The notes under the pieces were generated by a model. It was not told where the DNA came from. It was given only the letters and a program-made list of their open reading frames with translations, and made no database searches. A program made the translations under genes and the position numbers. A stretch of 64,000 bases of DNA. It comes from Lewinellaceae bacterium (GTDB lineage Bacteria > Bacteroidota > Bacteroidia > Chitinophagales > Saprospiraceae). The stretch is taken from the NCBI GenBank assembly GCA_020636045.1, contig JACJYP010000003.1, positions 434,001 to 498,000 of the forward strand, in the 5' to 3' direction. Shown one piece after another: positions 25,463 through 35,100 of this stretch. The first letter of the stretch is position 1, and each line of letters begins with the position of its first letter.

Positions 25463-25466
25463 ACGG

Positions 25467-27155
25467 CTACTGATCCCTGATCACCCGGTAACTTCCGGAG
25501 ATCGTGTGGTTGTTGCCGTTGGGTGCGTTGAAACTGCCGCCAAAGGTGCCCTTGATCGGCTCTCCGACATTGCCGGCCTCGGTTACGTCGGTGAGTACGC
25601 CGCCGAGCGCCTGATTGCCCGCTTCCACTCCGTTTACGAAAATGAAATCGAGCGGATAGGAACCCGTTTGATTGTTATTCGTAAAAGAAAACTGAATAAA
25701 CTGCTGCACCAGGCTGTCCGAACTGCTCAGGAAAGTAGAGCCGCTGAACACGGAACCGCTTACATTTAACTGCGTGAACGACTGGCCGTCCAGATTATAG
25801 ATAATGTACTCCGTCAGGGCGTTGCATGCCTGAATATTTCCGAGCGAGACACTACTGCCGCTGATGCTAAAGGGCAACGGTGTGCTCTCGAGCAGGTTCG
25901 AGAGGTCGTATCCGGTAGCCGTACCGCTTGTGTTGTTGCCGCAGTTGTTTACTGCCCGGCTGAAATCGCCGTTTGCATCGGTATACAGTAACAGGCGGTT
26001 GGAACCTATCTCCACTTTTACATAACCATTGCTTACGGCCTGTCCGTTGCAATCTTCCAGATGTCCGTCGATCGTAACGAAAGGCACCTGCGAGCCGGTA
26101 ATGATGATAGGGGGCAGCACGACGTCATCGGCGAACGGCCCCACGGTAGCGGTATATACCGGATCGGGGCAGCCGTCCAGATAGATCTTGAGTTCGAGTT
26201 GAACATCCCTGGGGATCTCGCCATTGAAACAACCGTTCATATCAGTCCAGCCGTGGCATTTTCCGCTATATAGACTGTAAGAAAACACTACGTGTGCGGA
26301 CAGCGGGTTCTGGTCGTTTTCGAGGTATACCTTGCCGCTTACTTTCACCAGCGGCAGCGGAATATCGCAGTTCCAGTATGAAAAGTGCTTCACTTTGCCG
26401 ACGTATTCGGCGCCCGATTTCTGCGCAGTGCCTTCTTCGATCCAGCGCGCTTTGTCCAGGTCGAAGTACCAGAGCGGAATGTCGGCAGGCGCGGCGCTCA
26501 GTTGGTTGGCAGGGATCGGCATACGGATCTCCACTTCGCTGTCGTCGGTGATGTTCAGTACCTGTCCGCCGGCTCCGTTCAACTCTACCGCCAGCATGCC
26601 GAAAGTAGCGAGGGTAGACCGGCTGCCGTCGACGCCGATGGCCCGCAGGTCGCCGGGCATGAATGTGGACAATTCCGGATCGTTCGGATCGAGGTAGCGC
26701 GCGGAGACGCTGACCGAACCGTTGTAGTCGACGGCTCCCGCCGGAAATACCAGCGTGGGGCCGCCCGGCACCTGTACCGTGCCGCCGCTGGCGGCGTTGA
26801 TCTGGCCCACCTGTGTTTTTTGGAGCAGGCGGACCGTCACTTCCATCGTAGCGCCGTCTTCAACGATATAGGCCCTTGAAAACTCGAAATAACCCGCTTT
26901 TCGTACCGAAATGATGGCATCGTCTTCGGGAAGGGAGACGGCCGGGAGGCGAAAAACGCCGTTGTTGTCCGTCGTGGCGGATTCGCTGCCTGCAAATACC
27001 TGGGCGCCGCTCACCGGATCGCCGGCTTCATCGACGACGTTTCCGACGAACGTAATGTCCGCGTCAGGGACGAAAGGAAGCGGGTCTTTGTCGCGGCAGG
27101 CGAACCAGCCCGCTCCGAGCAGCAGCAGGGCTGCTATGATCTTCAGATTTTTCAT
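25467..27155 (-). CDS. surface lipoprotein with carboxypeptidase-regulatory-like domains
   Basis: A 562-residue lipoprotein (Cys20 after L-L-L-G-A-G-W-F-A). Residues ~32-115 form a carboxypeptidase-regulatory-like (transthyretin-like) domain, V-G-N-V-V-D-E-A-G-D-P-V-S-G-A. Two or more similar beta-sandwiches follow (around 270-350 and 365-430), and the C-terminal part is rich in Ser, Asn and Gly. No enzymatic motif. Such proteins are usually outer-membrane anchored in Bacteroidota. It is divergent from the TonB-dependent receptor, with 247 bp between starts, and may share regulation. Confidence 0.75.
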   Translation of the reverse strand: MKNLKIIAALLLLGAGWFACRDKDPLPFVPDADITFVGNVVDEAGDPVSGAQVFAGSESATTDNNGVFRLPAVSLPEDDAIISVRKAGYFEFSRAYIVEDGATMEVTVRLLQKTQVGQINAASGGTVQVPGGPTLVFPAGAVDYNGSVSVSARYLDPNDPELSTFMPGDLRAIGVDGSRSTLATFGMLAVELNGAGGQVLNITDDSEVEIRMPIPANQLSAAPADIPLWYFDLDKARWIEEGTAQKSGAEYVGKVKHFSYWNCDIPLPLVKVSGKVYLENDQNPLSAHVVFSYSLYSGKCHGWTDMNGCFNGEIPRDVQLELKIYLDGCPDPVYTATVGPFADDVVLPPIIITGSQVPFVTIDGHLEDCNGQAVSNGYVKVEIGSNRLLLYTDANGDFSRAVNNCGNNTSGTATGYDLSNLLESTPLPFSISGSSVSLGNIQACNALTEYIIYNLDGQSFTQLNVSGSVFSGSTFLSSSDSLVQQFIQFSFTNNNQTGSYPLDFIFVNGVEAGNQALGGVLTDVTEAGNVGEPIKGTFGGSFNAPNGNNHTISGSYRVIRDQ

Positions 27156-27402
27156 GCGTGGTGTAGTTGTATGTTTAAAAATGTCGTGTGCCGGGGTACA
27201 CGCATGAAAGCCCGGCGGGGTTGGGTGTCGGTGTGGAATTATTAAAAACGGTCATTTTGCCGATGCAATTCAACCCCGGAATTCGCCGGTTCAAGGTCCG
27301 GATGCCGCAGCCCGGCAGGAAGCGCTTTTTCCCATGATTTGCCCGGCAGATGTTTGCAGCATCATTTCAAGGAAAAAATCTGCACATAAAAAGTTATCGG
27401 TG

Positions 27403-29796
27403 ATGAAAACAAAAACGCTCTTCCTCTTTCTCCTTCCCCTGCTGCTTCCTTTCGTCCTGCAATCCCAAACCTCCACTTTTCGCGGCACGGTGATCGATCG
27501 TCAGTCAGAAACGCCGCTGATCGGCGCCACCATTCGCGTGCTCGATACCGATCCGCCCATTGGCGGCATCACGGACGCCGACGGCGTATTTACCCTTCAA
27601 AACGTGCCAGTAGGCCGCCGTACCCTGCTGGTGACCTACCTGGGCTATGAAAATCAAACGGTACCCAACATCCTCGTCACGGCCGGAAAAGACGTGCAAC
27701 TGGACATCCGGCTGGAAGAATCATTCAACAGGATCGGGCAAGTGGTGGTGACGGCCAAAGTGGACAAGGACAAGCCGGTGAACGATCTGGCGACGATCTC
27801 CGCACGCCAGTTCAATACCGAAGAAGTGATGCGCTACTCCGGTGGTCGCAACGACGTCGCAAAACTGGTCGCGAACTTCGCCGGGGTGGCTGCTAACAAC
27901 GATGCCCGCAACGACATCGTCATCCGCGGCAACTCGCCCACCGGTGTGTTGTGGCGGATCGAGGGCATTCCCGTGCCCAATCCCAACCACTTTTCCACCC
28001 TCGGCACGACCGGCGGACCGGTGTCGGCGCTCAACCCGAACCTGATCGCCAATTCGGATTTTCTGACCGGCGCTTTTCCCGCAGAATACGGCAATGCGCT
28101 GGCAGGCGTATTCGATATCAACCTGCGCACTGGCAACAAGGAGCGCTTCGAGTTTATGGGCCAACTCGGCGCTTTTTCAGGGCTGGAAGCGCTGGCGGAA
28201 GGGCCGCTCAACAAAAAGAACGACGGTTCTTTTGTGATCGCCTACCGCCATTCCTTCGCCGAACTGGCCGACGCGGCAGGCCTCAACATCGGCACGAATG
28301 CCACGCCGCGCTACAAGGACCTTACGTTCAATGCCGACCTCGGCAATGGCAAGGCGGGCAAATTTTCCCTGTTCGGCATCGGCGCGTACAGCGCGATCGA
28401 CTTCCTGGGCGCCGAGATCGATACGACCGACCTGTTCGCCAACCCCAATGAAAATGCCTACAACATATCCAAATTCGGCGTGCTTGGCCTGAAGCACAAC
28501 ATTTTGCTCAACGACCGCTCCTATGTGCGGACCATCTTCTCCGCCTCTTATTCAGGTAACATCTACACGGCCGACGATCTGGTGATCGATAACGGCAATC
28601 CTTTCCAGATATGGGACGTGGAAGACAACAACACAACGTACCGCCTTTCGTCGTACTACAACCTGAAGGTAAACAACCGCCTTACCTTGCGCACGGGCCT
28701 GCTCGTGCAGCAGCAGCAACTCGATACCCGTGTGGATACCCGCGACAATACGCCCGATCTCGACGACGACAATATGCCTGACTGGTTCACCGAACGCGAC
28801 TTCGACGGGTGGTTTCACCAGTCAGAGGCGTTTGCGCAGGCGCAATACCGCCTGACGGAGCAACTGACCCTGAATGCCGGCCTGCATACCCTGTATTTTG
28901 GCAAAACCGAAGACTTCGCCGTGGAGCCCCGCACTGCGCTCAACTGGCAGTTTGCCCCGAAACACACACTGAGTTTTGGCTACGGCCTGCACCACCAGAC
29001 GCAACCGCTGCCCGTGTTCCTGTTCCGCGAACGGCAGGATGACGGCTCTTTTGTAGAAACCAACAGCGACCTGGGCTTTACGCGCAACCAGCATTTCGTA
29101 CTGGGCTATGACTTCAAGCCGGCGGCCGACTGGCGCGTAAAAGCAGAGGCATACTACCAGTCGCTTTCAGATGTGCCCGTCGAATCGATCGCCAGCAGTT
29201 TTTCGCTGCTGAACACAGGTGCGGACTTCATTTTTCCTGAAAAAAACAACCTCGTGAATAAAGGCACAGGCGCCAACATCGGCGCCGAACTGACGCTGGA
29301 AAAGTTCTTCAGCAAAGGCTATTACGGTCTTGTAACCCTGAGCGTGTTCGATTCAAAATACAAGGGCTCCGACGGCATCGAACGCAGCACGGCATTCGAC
29401 GGCGGCTATGTGCTGAACGTGCTGATGGGCAAGGAATTCCGGCTCGGCAACAGCGGTCGCCGCTTCCTGACCTTCGATACGAAACTGACGACTGCCGGCG
29501 GCCGCCCCTACACGCCCGTCAACCTGGCCGCCAGCCAGGCAGCCGGTGAAGAGGTGTTGTACGACGAGCGCGCTTTCAGCGAACGGCTCGACAACTATTT
29601 CCGCTGGGATGTGAAGATCGGATTTCGGTTGAACAGTGCTACCCGCAAGCGCTCGCAGACCTTTTTCCTCGACTTCCAGAATGTGACCAATCATGCCAAT
29701 ATCTTCGCCATGCGCTACAACGAAGTGAAAGGCAACGTGGGGCGCATCGACCAGATCGGATTTTTCCCCGATATTCTGTACCGGATCGAGTTTTGA
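27403..29796 (+). CDS. TonB-dependent receptor with N-terminal carboxypeptidase-like domain
   Basis: A 797-residue outer-membrane receptor. Signal peptide (about 1-22), carboxypeptidase-D-like domain (about 25-105, F-R-G-T-V-I-D), plug domain (about 120-240, with V-I-R-G-N-S-P-T-G-V-L-W-R-I-E-G-I-P) and beta-barrel to the end, closing in I-L-Y-R-I-E-F with a terminal aromatic. No SusD partner follows, so this is not a standard polysaccharide utilisation locus. The frame upstream to 27334 is not used because the signal peptide begins at 27403. Ligand unknown. The histidine kinase gene follows after a repeat-filled gap. Confidence 0.9.
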   Translation: MKTKTLFLFLLPLLLPFVLQSQTSTFRGTVIDRQSETPLIGATIRVLDTDPPIGGITDADGVFTLQNVPVGRRTLLVTYLGYENQTVPNILVTAGKDVQLDIRLEESFNRIGQVVVTAKVDKDKPVNDLATISARQFNTEEVMRYSGGRNDVAKLVANFAGVAANNDARNDIVIRGNSPTGVLWRIEGIPVPNPNHFSTLGTTGGPVSALNPNLIANSDFLTGAFPAEYGNALAGVFDINLRTGNKERFEFMGQLGAFSGLEALAEGPLNKKNDGSFVIAYRHSFAELADAAGLNIGTNATPRYKDLTFNADLGNGKAGKFSLFGIGAYSAIDFLGAEIDTTDLFANPNENAYNISKFGVLGLKHNILLNDRSYVRTIFSASYSGNIYTADDLVIDNGNPFQIWDVEDNNTTYRLSSYYNLKVNNRLTLRTGLLVQQQQLDTRVDTRDNTPDLDDDNMPDWFTERDFDGWFHQSEAFAQAQYRLTEQLTLNAGLHTLYFGKTEDFAVEPRTALNWQFAPKHTLSFGYGLHHQTQPLPVFLFRERQDDGSFVETNSDLGFTRNQHFVLGYDFKPAADWRVKAEAYYQSLSDVPVESIASSFSLLNTGADFIFPEKNNLVNKGTGANIGAELTLEKFFSKGYYGLVTLSVFDSKYKGSDGIERSTAFDGGYVLNVLMGKEFRLGNSGRRFLTFDTKLTTAGGRPYTPVNLAASQAAGEEVLYDERAFSERLDNYFRWDVKIGFRLNSATRKRSQTFFLDFQNVTNHANIFAMRYNEVKGNVGRIDQIGFFPDILYRIEF

Positions 29797-29811
29797 ACGG
29801 GGAACCGGAAA

Positions 29812-29909
<98 letters not shown>

Positions 29910-29960
29910 TTGCATGACGACCACCATCCCTTAACTTTGAGCCACGACTATTCTTCTGCC

Positions 29961-31010
29961 ATGCCAAACAAATGCTTTCGCGAAGTTGCCGGTTTTGACG
30001 ACCGCCTGCTGGTGATCATCGGGGTGCCGCTGGCCAGCGTGCTTGTGTCGTTGCTGCTGTTCAGCGATATGCTCGAAGCGGGCAACTGGGGGTATTTTAT
30101 GGTGTGCATTCCCATGTCGCTGGTCTATACGAGTTGTTTCTGGCTGGGCATGCGCTGGGCCTACTACCGGGCCAGGTATCGCTATCCCGCATTTCGCGAT
30201 ATCCGGAAACGCCTTTTCTGGTTGCTGCTGGCATTTTTGGCGCTTTTCCTGGCGATCAATACCGTGCTCGACGCGATATTCGGCCTCCTGATGCCGGAAC
30301 ACCAGGAAAAACCCGGCCAGATCTCCGATTTTATCGTCTCGCTCGTGGTGTCGGCGCTGGTGATCACCATCTATGAAGCGCTTTCGTTTTACCTGCAACT
30401 CGAGCGCGAGGTAGCCGAAAAAGCCGAACTGAAACGCCAGAATGTGGAATCGCAACTGGAGGGCCTGCGCAACCAGGTGAACCCGCACTTCCTTTTCAAC
30501 AGCCTCAATACCCTCATCTATCTGATCCCCGAAGACTCGGAGAAAGCCGTGCACTTCGTGCAGCAACTGAGCAAGGTGTACCGCTATGTGCTTGAAAGCC
30601 GCGACACCAAAATGATCCCGCTGAGCGAGGAACTGGAGTTTCTCAAGGCCTACATCTTCCTGCTGCACGAGCGCTTCGGCAACAACCTTCAGGTGGATAT
30701 CCGGCGGCTGGAGCAAAAGCAGAATGCTGCCATTGTTCCCCTGACCCTGCAATTGCTGTTTGAAAATGCCATCAAACACAATGTGATCTCCACGGACAAA
30801 CCGCTCCGGATCGAGGTGTTTTCGGAAAACGGACACCTGGTGGTGCGCAACAACCTTCAGCGAAAAAACCAGGTCATGGACTCCACGGGTGTCGGCCTGC
30901 AAAATATCAAAGACCGGTACCGCCTGCTGACCGACCGTGTGGTAGAGGTGATCACTTCCCAGCAATACTTCACCGTTGCCCTGCCGATGGTCGAACTTCC
31001 GCGCTTATGA
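29961..31010 (+). CDS. LytS/YehU-type sensor histidine kinase
   Basis: A 349-residue kinase with four predicted membrane helices in the first 150 residues and no large sensor domain. The His-kinase domain carries the phospho-acceptor in L-R-N-Q-V-N-P-H-F-L-F-N-S-L-N-T-L (about residues 170-186). The ATPase part shows the N-box N-A-I-K-H-N and G-V-G-L-Q-N-I-K-D-R-Y. The start was placed at 29961, after the repeat block. Its stop overlaps the response-regulator start by 4 nt (ATGA), so the pair is translationally coupled. Confidence 0.9.
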   Translation: MPNKCFREVAGFDDRLLVIIGVPLASVLVSLLLFSDMLEAGNWGYFMVCIPMSLVYTSCFWLGMRWAYYRARYRYPAFRDIRKRLFWLLLAFLALFLAINTVLDAIFGLLMPEHQEKPGQISDFIVSLVVSALVITIYEALSFYLQLEREVAEKAELKRQNVESQLEGLRNQVNPHFLFNSLNTLIYLIPEDSEKAVHFVQQLSKVYRYVLESRDTKMIPLSEELEFLKAYIFLLHERFGNNLQVDIRRLEQKQNAAIVPLTLQLLFENAIKHNVISTDKPLRIEVFSENGHLVVRNNLQRKNQVMDSTGVGLQNIKDRYRLLTDRVVEVITSQQYFTVALPMVELPRL

Positions 31011-31756
31011 AAGTTTTACTGATCGAAGACGAAATACCCGCTGCACGCCAGTTGAGCAAACTCCTGCTCGCCCACGACCCGGCGTTGCAGGTTATCGACA
31101 CGCTTGATTCGGTAGAAAATGCCGTGCGCTGGTTGCGCACCTTTCCCTCCCCCGATCTGGTATTCATGGATATCCAGATCGCCGACGGGCTCAGTTTCGA
31201 TATTTTCCATCAGGTGAAAGTGAATGCACCGGTGATCTTCACCACCGCCTTCGATCAGTACGCCGTGCAGGCTTTTAAAGTGAACGCCGTGGATTACCTG
31301 CTCAAACCCGTGGATCCCTCGGAGCTGGATCGCGCCATGGAAAAGATCAGGCAGCAGCGCGACGGCGGGGCGAATTTCAATTTCGAGTCGTTATCAAAAT
31401 ACTTCAGAAAAGAACAGTACAAGGAACGCTTTTTGGTAAAAACAGGCCAGCAACTGGCCTTTCTCACCACTTCCGATATCGCTTTTTTCCGCTCTTCCGA
31501 CGGCCTGACCCAGGCATACACCTTTACCGGAAAAAAGCATTTTGTCGATCACTCGCTGGACGACCTCGAGCGCCTGCTCGATCCCGCCGCCTATTTCCGC
31601 GTCAGCCGGAGCGTCATACTGGGCCTGGAGGCGATCCTCAAAATACATCCCCACCTCAACGGTCGCCTGAAACTCGAAACCCGTCCTTCCGCTCCGGAAG
31701 ATCTGTTCGTCAGCAGGGAAAGAGTGGCCGACTTCAAGAACTGGCTCGGCGGCTGA
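31007..31756 (+). CDS. LytTR-family response regulator
   Basis: A 249-residue regulator. The receiver domain has E-D-E near the N-terminus, phospho-acceptor D55 in L-V-F-M-D-I-Q and the conserved Lys in Y-L-L-K-P-V-D. A linker is followed by the LytTR DNA-binding domain (about residues 140-245). Partner of the kinase encoded just upstream. Targets are unknown; the receptor gene before the kinase is a candidate. Confidence 0.92.
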   Translation: MKVLLIEDEIPAARQLSKLLLAHDPALQVIDTLDSVENAVRWLRTFPSPDLVFMDIQIADGLSFDIFHQVKVNAPVIFTTAFDQYAVQAFKVNAVDYLLKPVDPSELDRAMEKIRQQRDGGANFNFESLSKYFRKEQYKERFLVKTGQQLAFLTTSDIAFFRSSDGLTQAYTFTGKKHFVDHSLDDLERLLDPAAYFRVSRSVILGLEAILKIHPHLNGRLKLETRPSAPEDLFVSRERVADFKNWLGG

Positions 31757-32174
31757 TGCTTGTGAGCGGTTTGTTTTTTGTTGCCCACCCCGCCCTTGTG
31801 CGCGTGCCGGGCTAACATTTACAGGGTAACTTCGTCAGGCATTGGCAAAAAAACCGGAATTGCTTGGATGGGCAGCGGTAATTAGTCTAAATTCGCTTAC
31901 TTTTCAGCCGACACCTAATTTTGAAATACTGCAACGCGATGGTTTAGTGTTCCGGGATGACCTTGAGAGGTCAGCACCCGAATAAGAAAAACTGTCGTGG
32001 AGTTTGCAGAGGCACTTCATTATTTGGCACTCTTTGGAACTGCCCATACATTTGAACGCTCTTAAAGCCCCCCTCCTGCCATTCCCGTATTTTCTCTGTT
32101 GCAGCAGCGTCTGCCGTGTAAAAAGAATCTTTACTAATCCAACAAATTATTTCCACATCTAAATTGACCGAGTT
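31757..32174. other. 418-bp spacer with a lower-GC half
   Basis: The first 210 bp show nothing definite. The second half is lower in GC than its neighbours and carries the doubtful minus-strand ORF described separately. No terminator or clear promoter was found. Confidence 0.4.
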
Positions 32175-32183
32175 ATGAGACAA
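31971..32183 (-). CDS. doubtful small ORF, possible gene remnant
   Basis: A 70-codon frame whose translation has a protein-like composition in the middle (V-E-I-I-C-W-I-S-K-D-S-F-Y-T then K-I-R-E-W-Q-E-G-G-F), unlike the usual antisense shadows. Its start would lie inside the 5' end of the T9SS cargo gene on the other strand, and no promoter is visible. It may be the tail of a decayed gene. Family unknown. Confidence 0.3.
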   Translation of the reverse strand: MSHNSVNLDVEIICWISKDSFYTADAAATEKIREWQEGGFKSVQMYGQFQRVPNNEVPLQTPRQFFLFGC

Positions 32184-35100
32184 CTTCTAATCTCTTTTCT
32201 CTTTTTCCTATCATTTCTTTTCGTTGGATCGAGGCTTTCTGCACAGCTGATCGCACCTTGTCTGCCCTCCCAACTGGATTTCGGAGGCGCCTTGACCTGC
32301 CAGACAGCATGTATCTATTGCGAGATCGACGGTGTAGAGGATGCTACGATACCCCCGGTCACAGGGTCGATAGATATCGACAACTGCCTGGCAGGCGCTC
32401 CACCGATAACACTGGAAAATCCGCGATGGTATGGCTTTATCGCAGGATCTTCCATGATCGATTTTACGATCAAATCGCTCGGATGCCAGAATGATGAGGG
32501 ATTGGAAGCCGCTATTCTCAGTGGTGGTAGTGGTGTCTGCGGTTCGCACCCGCTTAAGGCCATCAGCTGTTCCCAGCTCGATCCGAACAACCCGATCATC
32601 GGTGCATTCGGGTTGATCCCGGGGCAGGCATACTACCTCGTTGTAGACGGTGTGAATGCGGATATCTGCAAATACCACATCGACGTGACGTTCGGGTCTG
32701 CTACGCCGCCGGAACTGGGTACGCTGGATAGCATCCAGGGGCTCAAAAAAATATGCCCCGGTGCAGTAACCAACTACTCTATCCCGCCTGTTGATTTTGC
32801 GCTTTCGTACGTCTGGACCGCTCCCGCCGGGGCAAAGATCAACGGTGGTAGTAACAACGTGGTTATCCCGGCAGACGGGGGCGATGCAGGTACTACGATT
32901 CAGGTGCAGTTTGGTGCGGTAGGCGGCCTTATCTGTGTAACCGCTTCCAATGCATGCGATACGCCTAAAACGACTTGCATACAAGTGGTGAACCAGCCGC
33001 TTGCGATCACCACCCTGCCCGATATTACCATATGTTTTGAAGAATTACCGTATTCCTGGCAGGAAAACCCCGATCAGGGTGTAGTGGGGCCGGGTACCTA
33101 TACCCTGACGACTCCTCCCTATACGTCGTACCTGGGTTGTGACAGCCTTGTTCGCCAAAAGATCATAGCGCTGCCCCGCAAGCAGAAAACCCTTCCTCCC
33201 AAATTTTTGTGTAAAGACGAGTGCTTTATCATAGGAGGATTTGAATATTGTGATTCGGGTACCTACCAGGAGATCATATCTTCCGATAGCGGCTGCGACA
33301 GTACTGTCAATTTTATTTTGGTAAAAATACCTGTCAATGCGGAAGCGCAGGTGATGGATACGCTTACCTGTAAAAAAACGTCCGTCTTGCTGACCGGCAC
33401 CGGCTCTTCTGCAGGGAACACCATCTTTTACAGATGGCTGAACCCGAGCGGCGCCATCATCAGTAACGCCGATACTGCAGTCGCGACAGCTCCGGGATTG
33501 TATTCCCTGATCGTGACCAACGTAGCGGGCGGCCTGGCCTGTGAAGATACCGCAACGGTGGAAGTGATCGCGAATACCACGGCGCCTATGGCCAATGCGG
33601 GGCCTGACCTGATATTGAATTGTGATGAGCCTTTGATCCAGTTGCAGGGCACCGGCTCCGTTGGAAGCCAGTACACTTACCAATGGATCACGCTGATCAA
33701 CGGAAATATCGTTTCCGGCGGAAATACCCTGACGCCTATCGTAAATGCTCCCGGTACTTACCGTCTGGTTGTTACGGATAACACCAACGGTTGTACGAGT
33801 GGCAACAACGCGAAGGTCACATCCGACATGCTGCCGCCAAGTGTGAGCGCCAGCGGCGGCACCTACACCTGTATTACCGCGAGTGTGACACTGAATGTAA
33901 ATACAAATGCCAGCGGCCCGACTTACGCCTGGACGGGTCCGAACGGCTTCACATCCGACCAGGCAAATCCGGTTGTAACGGATGCCGGCGACTACACCAT
34001 CGTAGTAACGGACGCCGTTTCGGGATGTACCAATGCTGCCATCGCGACGGTACAGGCCGACACGGATGAACCCGGCGCCGAGGCAACGGGCGGCGCCCTG
34101 ACCTGCGTTGTCGACGAAGTAATGTTGTCGGGTAGTTCACCGGCCGGCAACCCTGTATTTGCCTGGACAGGCCCGAACGGCTATTCTTCCAACATCGCGA
34201 GCCCCGTAGTAACTGCGTCCGGCACCTACAACCTTATCGTTACCGGCGCCAATGGATGCACCAGCACGGCAATGGCCATCGTAACCCTCAACGATACACC
34301 GCCGGGTGCTTCGCTGGCTGTTTCTGGAAACCTGAACTGCAACAATGCCACTGTAGCCATTACGGCGACGACCACCGATCCGGCGCCTACCATGTCGTTC
34401 GTGTGGACTTTGCCCGACAACAGCACCGTCACCACGGATGACGTGCCTGAACTTCAGGCGGATGCCGTGGGTGATTACAGCGTTGTTGTGACCAATACTG
34501 CCAACGGCTGCACAAGCACCGCCATGGCATCCGTAGCGCAAAGCCCGCCGGTAACGGCGCTGATCACCTCCGTAATGGACGTGTTGTGCTTTGAAACTGC
34601 TACCGGTACTGCTTCCGTTGCGGCCTCCGGTGGCAGCGGCAACTTTACATACCTGTGGAGCAACGACGAAACCACCGCAGCGATCACGGGTCTGGCCAGC
34701 GGCAACTATTCCGTCACCGTCACCGACGGTGAGCAATGCACCGCCAGCGCTACGGCAACGATCAATCAGCCTGACCTGCTGACAGCATCTTCTACCGTTA
34801 CGGCGGAATCCGCCAACGGCGCCAACGATGGCACCGCTTCAGTGACGGCAGCGGGCGGTAGCAGCCCTTATATGTATCTGTGGAGCAACGACGAAACGAC
34901 TCCGGACATTTCAAACCTGCCTCCCGGCACGTATATGGTCACGGTGACCGACGACAACGGCTGTACGGTAGTTTCCAGTGTTCAGGTGCTGCCCGGCGAT
35001 TGCGGACTCGCACTCGACATCACATCCGAAATGACCACGTGCAATGGAGATTCTACCGGCTCGGCAACAGTCGCTACGGCGGGCGGTGCCGGTCCGTTTA

